In this document: positions 1-8,617 of the stretch, piece by piece | Layout: every line of letters starts with the position of its first letter | Position numbering within the stretch: the stretch's first letter is position 1 | Source: Cellvibrionales bacterium UBA4451 | Lineage (GTDB): Bacteria > Pseudomonadota > Gammaproteobacteria > Pseudomonadales > Porticoccaceae | Assembly (NCBI GenBank): GCA_002390285.1 | Contig: DGPB01000015.1 | Location: 59,595-123,594 of the forward strand | Length of the DNA stretch: 64,000 bases | Direction: 5' to 3' | Notes under the pieces: generated by a model | The model's database searches: none | What the model was told of the DNA's origin: nothing | Seen by the model: only the letters and a program-made list of their open reading frames with translations | Position numbers and translations under genes: made by a program

Positions 1-668
1 AAGTAGGAGCTCAGGTTGATAATGGCCTAGCCTTTATTCACTACCAGGATGCACAGAAGCTCTTTCGTCTTGCCAACAAAGTAACGGGTGTGAAGCTGCG
101 AATAGTGGATCCTTTTTCGGTGGAGATGACAGCCAAGGCACTCGAGGAAAAGGCTGGAGAGGGTTTGGTGGTTAAAACCTGGGCGATGGAGATGAGTAGC
201 CTGTTCCAAGCGATTAAAATGGAAAAAAAAGTGGTGGGTGTGCTACTTGCGGCTATCGTAACCGTGGCAGCATTTAATATTATTGCTAGCCTGGTATTGA
301 TGGTTGCTGACAAGCGTCGAGATATTGCTGTATTACGAACCTTGGGTGCTGAGGCAAATACTGTTTCAGGCATTTTTATTGTTCAGGGCAGTGTTATTGG
401 TTTTTTTGGCGTCATCACTGGTGCCGTATTGGGGTGCCTGCTGGCCATCTTTGTCGGTGATATTGTTAGTGGGTTGGAGCAGGTGATGGGTTTTCAGGTG
501 TTTGATCCGAATGTTTATTTCATCAGCCAATTACCCTCAAAACTGTTGTGGCAGGATGTGGTATGGATCTGTTGTCTTGGATTGGGGCTGAGTGTGTTGG
601 CTACACTATACCCGGCCAGGCGTGCAGGCCAGGTGTTACCAGCGGAGGCATTGCGTTATGACCACTGA
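1..668 (+). CDS. lolC: Lipoprotein-releasing ABC transporter permease LolC, C-terminal part (5' cut by window edge)
   Basis: The reading frame is open from base 3, so the gene starts outside the window; about 221 C-terminal residues are present. Visible are the end of the periplasmic domain and three membrane segments of the FtsX/MacB fold, with the family pattern DKRRDIAVLRTLGA after the first one and a C-terminal ATLYPARRAGQVLPAEALRY. LolC/E form the inner-membrane part of the complex that extracts outer-membrane lipoproteins and hands them to LolA. The stop overlaps the lolD start by 11 bases, and lolE follows, so this is a lolCDE operon. LolC rather than LolE is inferred from position before lolD. 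Confidence 0.93.
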   Translation, partial: VGAQVDNGLAFIHYQDAQKLFRLANKVTGVKLRIVDPFSVEMTAKALEEKAGEGLVVKTWAMEMSSLFQAIKMEKKVVGVLLAAIVTVAAFNIIASLVLMVADKRRDIAVLRTLGAEANTVSGIFIVQGSVIGFFGVITGAVLGCLLAIFVGDIVSGLEQVMGFQVFDPNVYFISQLPSKLLWQDVVWICCLGLGLSVLATLYPARRAGQVLPAEALRYDH

Positions 669-1401
669 TAGAGAATACGTGCTGCAATGTAGTGGATTAT
701 CCAAACACTATATTCAAGGCGAAGATGAAATAGCGGTTATCAGTGACATCTCTCTTGATATACGCTCAGGCGCACGTGTTGCTATTGTGGGTGCTTCAGG
801 CTCAGGTAAAACAACATTGTTAAATCTATTGGGGGGGTTAGATGATCCTTCCGATGGCTCTGTTCGAGTGATGGATGTTGATTTAGCGCCGATCAATGAG
901 TCTGGTCGGGCTCGCCTCCGTAATAAATATTTGGGTTTTGTTTATCAGTTTCACCATTTACTGGGTGAGTTTAGCGCTCTTGAAAATGTTGCTATGCCAT
1001 TGTTGATTGGTAAAGTTCCTGTTTCAGAGGCTAGAGCCCGGGCCAATGAAGTCCTCACTCAGGTGGGTTTGGGGCATCGCTGCGGTCATAAGCCTTCGGA
1101 GCTCTCTGGCGGAGAGCGTCAGCGAGTGGCCATTGCTCGAGCTTTGGTTACCCGGCCCGCGTGCGTGTTGATGGATGAGCCGACTGGCAATCTTGATCCA
1201 GCTACGGCCGAAACGGTTCTTAGCCTATTGCTAAAGTTGAACCAAGAGCTAGGCATTAGCTTTGTTGTTGTGACTCACGACAGCCATGTGGCATCACAAA
1301 TGGAAAGCATCCTGTCGCTTGAAAATGGCACGCTGATAGATGTGACAACACCCATTAAGTCTATGTCCGCGGCAGCAATAGTGGATGCCAATAGTGTTTA
1401 G
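658..1401 (+). CDS. lolD: Lipoprotein-releasing ABC transporter ATPase LolD
   Basis: ATPase of the LolCDE lipoprotein-sorting complex, cytoplasmic face of the inner membrane; 247 residues. Walker A is GASGSGKTTLLN, the Q-loop lies in VYQFHHLLGEFSALEN, the signature is LSGGERQRVAIARAL, and Walker B is CVLMDEPTGNLD. I chose the ATG at 658, inside the end of lolC, because the protein then begins just ahead of the conserved LQCSGLSKHY strand; an upstream in-frame start at 592 would lie deep inside lolC. A run of seven G at 831-837 is in frame. The C-terminal tail after the H-loop is somewhat long and overlaps lolE by 17 bases. Confidence 0.95.
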   Translation: MTTDREYVLQCSGLSKHYIQGEDEIAVISDISLDIRSGARVAIVGASGSGKTTLLNLLGGLDDPSDGSVRVMDVDLAPINESGRARLRNKYLGFVYQFHHLLGEFSALENVAMPLLIGKVPVSEARARANEVLTQVGLGHRCGHKPSELSGGERQRVAIARALVTRPACVLMDEPTGNLDPATAETVLSLLLKLNQELGISFVVVTHDSHVASQMESILSLENGTLIDVTTPIKSMSAAAIVDANSV

Positions 1402-2632
1402 GCCTTTCTCCCTTTATGTTGGCCTGAGAAATTTCACTTCGGGTAGTAGCAATCGGCTGGTCTCCTTTATTTCTCTATTGGCGATTCTCGGTCTGGTACT
1501 TGGCGTGGCACTATTGATCGTCGTTTCGTCAATAATGAATGGTTTTGACCACGAGATGGAGTCTAGAATTCTTGGTGCAATCCCACATGTCAGACTGTTT
1601 AAGGAAGGGGGGGTTGACGACGTGTCGTCCCTAATAACAGAGCTAGAAACTCAGGAAAATGTTCGTGCCGCAATGCCATTTGCCCAAGTTGAAGGGATGT
1701 TGACCAGCCGGGGGAAGACACGACCTGTAGAAATGCTGGGTGTTGATGGAGCGCTCAGTGGTGAGTTTATTGGTCAGTTTGTGTCCCCCGAATTATTTAC
1801 CTCTTTTCAAGGCGATGAAAGGATGGTGTTGTTGGCAAAAGGGGTGGCCGAAAAACTGATGGCCTCTGTGGGCGACCGAGTCACACTACTAGTGCCGCGT
1901 ATAGGCGATCAGGGTCATAACCAGATTTCACCTAAGTTGAGTGTCTTTACCGTCGCTGGAATTTTCGAGACACATACTACCATCGACCAGCATATTGTCT
2001 TGGCTCAGCTTGAAGTGGTGGGCGTTTTGGCTGGCACCCATGGCTTGCCGCAGGGTATGCAGATTAAGCTGAATGATATTTTTCAGGTACGCCAAACTGG
2101 GTTTGATCTACTGCGAGCATTGCCTTCCGGTTACCGATTTTCTGACTGGATTCAAACCCATGGCAATCTTTATCAGGCCATAAAAATGTCCCGGAATATG
2201 GTTTCTCTACTGGTCTTTTTGATTATTGGTATTGCCGTATTCAATGTCATTTCGATGTTAATGATGACGGTGATCGATAAGCGTTCTGCCATTGCTATCT
2301 TGAAAACACTGGGTGCAACTAATGGTGAAATTATTGCTGTATTCCTGACGCAGGGATTTCTTATTGGCGCCGTGGGCTCACTTCTGGGTGCCTTGATTGG
2401 TATTGGTTGTGCCTGGAATGCCTCTGCCATTGTCAGTGGAATTGAATCATTGATGGGATTCCATTTTCTTAATTCGGAAGTTTACCCGATTGATTATTTA
2501 CCATCAGAGCTAGTGTGGGGTGATGTGTTGTCGATTATTGTTGTGGCTCTTGGGTTGAATTTTTTAGCCACCTTATACCCTGCCGTACGTGCTGCCAGAA
2601 CTCGGCCTGCAGAAGTATTGCGTTATGAGTAG
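1385..2632 (+). CDS. lolE: Lipoprotein-releasing ABC transporter permease LolE
   Basis: Second permease of LolCDE, 415 residues, the usual length. It starts with the family pattern FSLYVGLRNFTS, followed by a membrane segment (about residues 25-48), a large periplasmic domain, and three C-terminal membrane segments with DKRSAIAILKTLGAT between them. It ends ATLYPAVRAARTRPAEVLRYE, closely parallel to LolC. The start codon lies inside the lolD end. A run of seven G at 1607-1613 is in frame. LolC and LolE are homologous, so the individual name rests on gene order. Confidence 0.94.
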   Translation: MPIVFRPFSLYVGLRNFTSGSSNRLVSFISLLAILGLVLGVALLIVVSSIMNGFDHEMESRILGAIPHVRLFKEGGVDDVSSLITELETQENVRAAMPFAQVEGMLTSRGKTRPVEMLGVDGALSGEFIGQFVSPELFTSFQGDERMVLLAKGVAEKLMASVGDRVTLLVPRIGDQGHNQISPKLSVFTVAGIFETHTTIDQHIVLAQLEVVGVLAGTHGLPQGMQIKLNDIFQVRQTGFDLLRALPSGYRFSDWIQTHGNLYQAIKMSRNMVSLLVFLIIGIAVFNVISMLMMTVIDKRSAIAILKTLGATNGEIIAVFLTQGFLIGAVGSLLGALIGIGCAWNASAIVSGIESLMGFHFLNSEVYPIDYLPSELVWGDVLSIIVVALGLNFLATLYPAVRAARTRPAEVLRYE

Positions 2633-2753
2633 GCATTCGTAGTTTGTTGCTGAGGCAATCTTAACTACCTCTTTAAGGCTTGTTGTATTGCAGTAGAGGC
2701 CCTGTCGTAAGGTCGGGTGAAGCTTCTTTTCTCAATAATTATTACCCTAGGAC

Positions 2754-3290
2754 TCAGCGTTCCCTCGCAGATTTTTCTTCGCGTGCCTTATTGCGCGCCT
2801 CCCAGTTTTTGACCACTTTCCATCGCCACAATCGGTGAATAACAACATAGCCAATACCACCGCTGATTAGACCACACAGCAAACTGCCGGTTAACAATGG
2901 AAGCCAGATCGCCTCACCTTGGGCAACAGCCCAGTCCCAGCTGAGCTGGATCGTGAAGGGGATTGCTTCTTGGTTGAGTAGCCAAACTCCAATTTTGTAG
3001 CTAAAAAGAAAAATGGGAGGGAAAGTCAGCGGATTACTGACCCAAATTAAGGATATAGCTACGGGTAGGTTGGTTCGGAACAACAGTGCTAGCATTGCGG
3101 CAACAATGGTTTGCCCCGGAATGGGTAGGAAGGCGCAAAACAGGCCTATGAAGAAAGAGGCTGAGATGGATATACGGTTAATATGAAACAGGTTTGGGTC
3201 CCTTAATATAGGGCCCATCCACCGAATAGCACGGCTTTCAACAATTTTATGGGGGTCAGGTAACCACCGTCGTAGAATCTTCTTTGGCAT
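2754..3290 (-). CDS. DUF2062 domain inner-membrane protein
   Basis: 178-residue protein of the DUF2062 family, convergent with lolE. The recognisable part is the hydrophobic block with GLFCAFLPIPGQTIVAAMLA and SNPLTFPPIFLFSYKIG, then a further membrane segment around residues 130-155 and a very basic C-terminus. Family function is unknown; members are predicted integral inner-membrane proteins and are often found near lolCDE or comEC in pseudomonads. The start ATG is followed by a basic stretch PKKILRRWLP typical of the family. Confidence 0.85.
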   Translation of the reverse strand: MPKKILRRWLPDPHKIVESRAIRWMGPILRDPNLFHINRISISASFFIGLFCAFLPIPGQTIVAAMLALLFRTNLPVAISLIWVSNPLTFPPIFLFSYKIGVWLLNQEAIPFTIQLSWDWAVAQGEAIWLPLLTGSLLCGLISGGIGYVVIHRLWRWKVVKNWEARNKAREEKSARER

Positions 3291-3456
3291 GTTTTTAGGA
3301 CAACATAAATAAGGTGAGATTATGACGAGTTTTATTAAGATACACTACTGCTTAGGTCAATTGGATACTACGTTTGTGGATGTAATATAAAAGTCATCGT
3401 CTGATCCATAAATCCATATTTAGGCTCGTACCGCAGATAGAACTAAGGAATACATT
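3291..3456. other. Intergenic region with divergent promoters, no gene seen
   Basis: This 166-base AT-rich gap separates the DUF2062 gene (minus) from the glutamate synthase-domain gene (plus). It must carry start signals for both. TAATATA near 3384 could be a -10 element for the plus-strand gene, but I could not pair it with a convincing -35 box. No reading frame or hairpin stands out. Confidence 0.4.
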
Positions 3457-4992
3457 ATGGAAACAATCGCTTCCAGTTGGGTGTACACCATTCTTAACTT
3501 CTTTGCCGCACTCCTTATCGTATTGTTGGGGTTGCTTGTTGTTTGGCTTGTTGTCATCTATATCCTAGATGTTACACAAACTCAGCAGGCTGTTCGTCGT
3601 AATTACCCAGTGATAGGCCGTTTCCGTTACATGTTCGAGCATATGGGTGAGTTTTTTCGGCAGTTTTTTTTTGCTATGGATCGCGAAGAATTGCCTTTTA
3701 ACCGCTCTGAGCGTTCATGGGTCTACAGGGCTGCAAAAAATATTGATCGCACCCTGGCCTTTGGTTCGACACGGGATTTGCGGCCCGCTGGCTCAATATT
3801 TTTTGTTAACTGTGCCTATCCCACGCGTGGTGAGGATGCTGTGGCTCCTAGTCCGATAACCATTGGCCCCTATTGTGAGCAGCCTTATACCACTGCTTCA
3901 TTGCTTAATATTTCAGGTATGAGTTATGGCGCATTATCAAAGCCTGCGGTTCAGGCTCTATCCAAGGGGGCGGCTAAATCCGGTTGTTGGTTAAATACGG
4001 GAGAAGGAGGGCTTTCTTCCTATCACCTCGAGGGAGGTTGCGATATTGTCTTTCAGATTGGCACGGCCAAATTCGGTGTTGGCGATGAAAACGGGAACCT
4101 CAGTGAGGCGTTGTTGCGTAAGATTGCGGCACATCCTGAAGTCAAAATGTTTGAACTCAAATTAAGTCAGGGCGCTAAACCTGGTAAGGGTGGAATTCTT
4201 CCTGGAGTCAAAGTGACGGAAGAAATTGCCACTATCCGGGCAATTGAAATTGGTAAGGATGCCATAAGTCCCAATCGTCACGCAGAAATTGTAGATGCTG
4301 AAAGCTTATTGAATATGATTGTTAGGATACGTGAAATCACAGGGAAACCTGTTGGTTTTAAAAGTGTTATTGGTGACACTGATTGGTTAGAAGCGTTGTT
4401 TTGTTTGGTTCTGGAGAGAGGTAGAGAGTCTGCTCCAGACTTTATCACTATCGATGGGGCTGAAGGGGGCTCTGGAGCGGCCCCTAAAGCACTGCTTGAT
4501 TTTATGGGTTTACCGATTGGCGAAAGTTTGCCAGCGGTGGTCGATTTACTCTGTGGTTATGGGCTGCGTGACAGAGTCAAAGTGATCGCCTCGGGAAAGA
4601 TGGTCGTGCCTTCTAGTGTAGCTTGGGCTCTCTGTATGGGTGCAGATTTTGTCGCAAGCGCTCGTGGATTTATGTTTTCTATGGGTTGTATTCAAGCGAT
4701 GCAGTGTAATAAGAATACGTGTCCCACCGGGGTGGCAACACACAACCCAAAACTCCAGCGTGGCTTAAATCCAACGCTTAAGTCAGAACGGGTGGCTAAT
4801 TATATTTTTAACATGACCTATGATATTGGGATGATTGCGCACTCCTGTGGTGTGCTGGAGCCTAGGCAGTTAAGGCGTACCCATGCCAGAATCGTAACCA
4901 CGTCGGGGCATTCCGAAACACTGGAGAACCGATACCCGTCTCTGAGCACTGGGTCTCTGAGCACACTGGTAGCTGAAAAAGAAGAGGGGTAG
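3457..4992 (+). CDS. Membrane-anchored FMN-binding glutamate synthase family protein
   Basis: 511 residues. A strong membrane segment at about residues 9-37 is followed by a stand-alone glutamate synthase central/FMN barrel domain: GMSYGALSKPAVQALSKGA, GEGGLS, ELKLSQGAKPGKGGILPG and TIDGAEGGSGAAP are all present. Cys411, Cys417 and Cys422 (C-x5-C-x4-C in GCIQAMQCNKNTCPTG) match the 3Fe-4S ligands of the family. There is no glutaminase domain and no GXGXG domain, so it cannot be a full GltB; it may transfer electrons or ammonia-derived nitrogen to a 2-oxo acid, but the substrate is not established. It is followed by two glutamate-related genes (GCS2 ligase, AspA/AstE deacylase). Confidence 0.88.
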   Translation: METIASSWVYTILNFFAALLIVLLGLLVVWLVVIYILDVTQTQQAVRRNYPVIGRFRYMFEHMGEFFRQFFFAMDREELPFNRSERSWVYRAAKNIDRTLAFGSTRDLRPAGSIFFVNCAYPTRGEDAVAPSPITIGPYCEQPYTTASLLNISGMSYGALSKPAVQALSKGAAKSGCWLNTGEGGLSSYHLEGGCDIVFQIGTAKFGVGDENGNLSEALLRKIAAHPEVKMFELKLSQGAKPGKGGILPGVKVTEEIATIRAIEIGKDAISPNRHAEIVDAESLLNMIVRIREITGKPVGFKSVIGDTDWLEALFCLVLERGRESAPDFITIDGAEGGSGAAPKALLDFMGLPIGESLPAVVDLLCGYGLRDRVKVIASGKMVVPSSVAWALCMGADFVASARGFMFSMGCIQAMQCNKNTCPTGVATHNPKLQRGLNPTLKSERVANYIFNMTYDIGMIAHSCGVLEPRQLRRTHARIVTTSGHSETLENRYPSLSTGSLSTLVAEKEEG

Positions 4993-5093
4993 CGTGGGTG
5001 GGGTTTCTCATCAGCACGGGAATCATGAGCTAAACTGTAATGTAACATGAGGCATGTTTCACATCGGGTAAATCCCCAACTAAAGGGAGAGAG

Positions 5094-6581
5094 ATGGGAC
5101 AGGCAATAGATAAAGTCAATTTTAGTCATCGTGATTTCAAGGCATTTGGACGGAAATTACATCAGTGCTTGAATGCGCTTGAATTACTCCTAGAGCGACC
5201 AAGTTTTGGTCGTGGAGAAGCCAGTATTGGCGCAGAACTTGAACTGTACCTGCTTGATAGTAAGGGGTTACCCCTCCCTGATAATGTGGCCATCCAGAAG
5301 CAGTTTGGTGATCCTCGTCTGACTCTTGAACTCAATCGATACAATCTTGAGTACAATCTCAGCCCCGTGACGGCGGCTGGAGAACCCTTTTCTGCCCTTG
5401 AGCAACAAATGCTCGACGCCTTATATCGCCTACAACTTTTGACCGAAAAGCAGGGGGGGAATGTGTTGCCCATTGGCATCCTACCCACCCTGCGCAGTGA
5501 TGATTTTGGTGAAAGCGCGATGACGGATGAGCTTCGATATCATGTACTTGCCGATATGCTGCATAAAATGCGGGACCCGTCTTTTGGTATCAATATCGAC
5601 GGAGAAGATGCTATACGCCTAGTGCAGGGTGATGTAACACTTGAGGGAGCTTGCACCTCTTTTCAGCTTCATTATCGAATAGAGCCAGCTCGCTTTGCTT
5701 CCCTGTGGAACTGTATTCAGTTGGTGACACCATTGGTGCTCGGTCTGTCAGCCAATTCTCCTCTGTTATTGGGTCACCGTTTATGGCACGAAACCAGGGT
5801 GCCCTTATTTAAACAGTCTATTGATGGTAGGGGTGGAGTGGGCCATGAGTGGCGAGATCCTGAAAGAGTCAGCTTTGGACACGGTTGGCTGAGGGGTGAT
5901 CCCATGGCTTTGTTTCGGGAAATGGTGCAGTTGTATCGTCCAATGATTCCCTTGAGAACCGATGAAGACCCCATCAGCGTGGTGAAGCAAGGTGGTATAC
6001 CTCGGCTTGAGGAGCTCTGCCTGCACGACGGCACAATCTGGTCATGGAATCGACCCATTTACGACCCTGAGGGTGATGCTCACCTCAGAATTGAAATGCG
6101 TGCATTGCCTGCGGGGCCAACACCCATTGATATGGTAGCAAATGCGGCGCTATTTATTGGTCTTGCAGAAGGTCTTGTTGATCAGACTGACCCCTTGCTT
6201 TCAGCAATGCCATTTTCCTATGCTGAGTACAATTTTTATCGAGCATCACAGTTTGGATTGAAGGCGAATATTCTTTGGCCAGATCCGCTACAAAATGGAT
6301 TACAGGAAAGACCCTTGATCGACGTTGTGAGCCAGCTTTTGCCCATTGCTGCTTATGGCCTAGAAAAAATATCAGTTAGCAGTCAAGAGTCAAAGCGGTT
6401 GTTGGCAGTGATTGAAAACCGACTAAATACTGGCCGTAATGGTGCCATATGGCAGTTGAAAAATTACTCTGATTTGTTGTCAAGTAATCTCCGTAGACCA
6501 GAGGCCTGCCGGCGCCTCGTTTCGGCTTACGGAGAGCGGTCGGTATCCAATACTCCCGTATCAGAGTGGAGTGATATTTAA
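5094..6581 (+). CDS. Glutamate-cysteine ligase family (GCS2) protein
   Basis: 495 residues, with a purine-rich ribosome site (AAGGGAGAGAG) directly before the ATG. The GCS2-type fold is indicated by the N-terminal ASIGAELELYLLD and NLEYNLSPV strands (metal/ATP site glutamates and asparagine), FGINIDGEDAI, and the C-terminal HLRIEMRALPAGPTPIDM. Family members join an amino group to the gamma-carboxyl of glutamate using ATP; the acceptor need not be cysteine. This is not the classical E. coli GshA. It sits 101 bases after the glutamate synthase-domain gene and 54 before an AspA/AstE deacylase, suggesting a shared glutamyl-compound pathway (inference). Confidence 0.85.
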   Translation: MGQAIDKVNFSHRDFKAFGRKLHQCLNALELLLERPSFGRGEASIGAELELYLLDSKGLPLPDNVAIQKQFGDPRLTLELNRYNLEYNLSPVTAAGEPFSALEQQMLDALYRLQLLTEKQGGNVLPIGILPTLRSDDFGESAMTDELRYHVLADMLHKMRDPSFGINIDGEDAIRLVQGDVTLEGACTSFQLHYRIEPARFASLWNCIQLVTPLVLGLSANSPLLLGHRLWHETRVPLFKQSIDGRGGVGHEWRDPERVSFGHGWLRGDPMALFREMVQLYRPMIPLRTDEDPISVVKQGGIPRLEELCLHDGTIWSWNRPIYDPEGDAHLRIEMRALPAGPTPIDMVANAALFIGLAEGLVDQTDPLLSAMPFSYAEYNFYRASQFGLKANILWPDPLQNGLQERPLIDVVSQLLPIAAYGLEKISVSSQESKRLLAVIENRLNTGRNGAIWQLKNYSDLLSSNLRRPEACRRLVSAYGERSVSNTPVSEWSDI

Positions 6582-6635
6582 AAAGGATTATCTAAGGGGT
6601 AGGAGAAAATCATCACAGCGTCAGGAGAAAGTGCA

Positions 6636-7754
6636 GTGACAGGAGAGTATGGCGAAACGCTAACTTTTGAGAAGAGGCTATCTTTGATGCGGCAAGATGT
6701 GGTATTTCGTCACTGGGCGTGCCCCTCACCTGAGCAGATTTCACCAACGGTTCCGAGCTTTCTGGCTCAACTTGGTGGCCCCACCATTATTCAACTCAAT
6801 GGCCGTGATAATACCCGTTGCCGAGTTGTTGTCACACTATTGCATGGGAACGAACCTTCTGGATTAAAGGCTATTCATCAGTTATTACTTTCCGGAATCC
6901 AGCCAGAAGTAAATCTGTTGTTGGCAATTGTATCGGTTGATACAGCATTGACGGAACCACTGTTTTCCTACCGTTTTTTACCGCATCAACAGGATATGAA
7001 TAGACTATTTTCTCCACCTTTTGAGGGCCATTTGGGAATCGTGGCAAAAGCCCTTATTGATATTATTCGCGAAGCTCAACCAGAAGCTGTTATTGACATA
7101 CATAACACCTCTGGGGATGGACCGGCCTTTTCAGTTTGTGTGGGTCACCACGCTCGCTATTTGGATATTGCCGCACTCTTTACACACCGGTTGATCATCA
7201 CCGGTCATAGGCTGGGTGCATTGATGGAAGTTCCTGGCTTAGGTTGCCCCGTCCTCACAGTAGAATGTGGTGGTTCTAGGCAGGTGCAGTCCGATGATGT
7301 TGCTTACCAAGGGCTGACACGCTTTGTTACCAAGCCCCAGTTGTATCTGTCTATCGCCTCAGAAGAGATGGATATTTACCATCACCCGGTACGCTTGGAG
7401 CTAAATAAGGGGGGGCGGCTTTGTTATGCGGAGGAGCGCCAAGCAAATATGGATATCACCCTCCCTTATCACATTGATCGGCGTAATTTTGGTGTGGTTA
7501 GACCTGACACAGCATTGGCTTGGCTAGGTTCGCGCGGTATTCGTGCGCTCAGGGTACAAGATCTACAGGGGAATAATATCATTGACGAGTTCTTTGTTGA
7601 TCAGGGGGGTAAGCTCTACCCACGAACAACACTGAAGTTATTTATGGCGACAACCAATCCTGATATTGCCGTCAGTGATTGCATTCTCTATGCGGTGAAA
7701 GAAACAGATCATTATTCGGAGGAAACGGTCGATGATGAGGCAGGCTGGAATTAA
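6636..7754 (+). CDS. Succinylglutamate desuccinylase/aspartoacylase family zinc deacylase
   Basis: 372 residues from a GTG start that has AGGAGA seven bases upstream; an in-frame ATG at 6687 is the alternative. The M14-like zinc site is clear: HGNEPSG gives the H-x-x-E pair, VIDIHNTSGDGPAF the third ligand region, and VECGGSRQ the catalytic glutamate. The family hydrolyses N-acyl amino acids (N-acetylaspartate, N-succinylglutamate). A beta-rich C-terminal part of about 130 residues follows. None of the other ast genes of arginine catabolism is nearby, so AstE proper is unlikely; the preceding GCS2 ligase suggests a related but different substrate. Confidence 0.85.
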   Translation: MTGEYGETLTFEKRLSLMRQDVVFRHWACPSPEQISPTVPSFLAQLGGPTIIQLNGRDNTRCRVVVTLLHGNEPSGLKAIHQLLLSGIQPEVNLLLAIVSVDTALTEPLFSYRFLPHQQDMNRLFSPPFEGHLGIVAKALIDIIREAQPEAVIDIHNTSGDGPAFSVCVGHHARYLDIAALFTHRLIITGHRLGALMEVPGLGCPVLTVECGGSRQVQSDDVAYQGLTRFVTKPQLYLSIASEEMDIYHHPVRLELNKGGRLCYAEERQANMDITLPYHIDRRNFGVVRPDTALAWLGSRGIRALRVQDLQGNNIIDEFFVDQGGKLYPRTTLKLFMATTNPDIAVSDCILYAVKETDHYSEETVDDEAGWN

Positions 7755-7786
7755 TGTTGGTTGGCCTATTGGGTCAGTTTATGACG

Positions 7787-8500
7787 TTAGCTCGTAAGGG
7801 TGTTTAAGTAGCGAGGCACTACTTCAGAAGCGGGGCCGTAGCGTTGTTCCTCAAACTGGGAGCTGTTGATCGAGGGTTCAAGATTTAATTCAACGGTGTG
7901 TGCTCCCGCGCTCTTGGCGAGTTCACAAAAACCGGCAGCTGGATAGACATTGCCGGATGTGCCTATAGCGATAAATAGATCGCAGTTATTCAGAGCCTGG
8001 TAAATCTCGTCCATAAATAAAGGCATCTCGCCAAACCACACTATATGGGGCCGGAGGCTACCTGCTATATGGCAACAATGACATTGGGACAGGGGTGATG
8101 TGCTTTCCTTGCATTCAAATATATCACCAGATTGGCTGCAACGAATTTTTAATAACTCACCATGCATGTGGTACAGAGAATGGCTTCTCGCCCGTTCATG
8201 TAGGTTATCAATATTTTGGGTGATCAGAGTGTAATTCCCCGAGAATCTTTGTTCAAAATCAGCTAATGCTAAATGTGCGGAATTAGGTTCTATACCCTGA
8301 TGAAGCAACTGCTCACGCCGTTGGTTGTAAAAGCGGTGAACGGTGACCGGATCTCTTTCGAAACCCTCTGGGGAGGCCACCTCTTCAATATGATGCTCTT
8401 CCCAGAGCCCGTCACTAGCTCTAAATGTACGGATTCCCGACTCAGCAGAAATGCCGGCTCCGGTGAGTACAACCACTGATTGGTAGGGTGTTCCGGTCAT
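7787..8500 (-). CDS. cobB: NAD-dependent protein deacylase, sirtuin (CobB/Sir2 type)
   Basis: 237 residues. NAD-binding [14 protein letters not shown], the catalytic region [11 protein letters not shown] followed by the general-base His in [10 protein letters not shown], and a zinc ribbon (Cys in KIRC, FECKES and SQCHCC) are visible. The class III pair Tyr and Arg is present in FYNQRR, which in CobB and SIRT5 favours desuccinylation or demalonylation. IVWFGEMP and [12 protein letters not shown] complete the fold. It is convergent with the deacylase gene and divergent from the arsS-like gene, so it is probably a single-gene unit. Confidence 0.93.
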   Translation of the reverse strand: MTGTPYQSVVVLTGAGISAESGIRTFRASDGLWEEHHIEEVASPEGFERDPVTVHRFYNQRREQLLHQGIEPNSAHLALADFEQRFSGNYTLITQNIDNLHERARSHSLYHMHGELLKIRCSQSGDIFECKESTSPLSQCHCCHIAGSLRPHIVWFGEMPLFMDEIYQALNNCDLFIAIGTSGNVYPAAGFCELAKSAGAHTVELNLEPSINSSQFEEQRYGPASEVVPRYLNTLTS

Positions 8501-8617
8501 GATGGAGAACTCTATAGCGTTTATAGCTAGTAACTTTTCACCGGTAATGAATGATGCAGCTAAACTTTTTCTGGATCAATTTGTCACACTGGGAGCATAT
8601 TCTGTCAGAATCCCAAC
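8501..8617. promoter_or_regulatory. Divergent promoter region between sirtuin and arsS-like genes
   Basis: 117 bases between two divergent starts. TTGTCA at 8581-8586 could be a -35 box for the rightward gene, but the best -10 match (CAGAAT, 8606-8611) is spaced 19 bases away and very close to the ATG at 8618. No clear ribosome site precedes 8618, so initiation of the arsS-like gene may be weak or leader-poor. Confidence 0.35.

Noticed and set aside
592..657. Longer lolD with 22 extra N-terminal codons
   Set aside because: The extension lies within lolC and adds residues not typical of LolD; ATG 658 fits the family.
831..837. G-runs as proof of general sequencing error
   Set aside because: Runs of seven or eight G in lolD, lolE and yciO are in frame, so breaks in the sulfatase and DUF1254 genes cannot be dismissed as a uniform artefact.
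6636..7754. Calling the deacylase AstE of arginine catabolism
   Set aside because: No astA, astB, astC or astD nearby; context with a GCS2 ligase points to another substrate.
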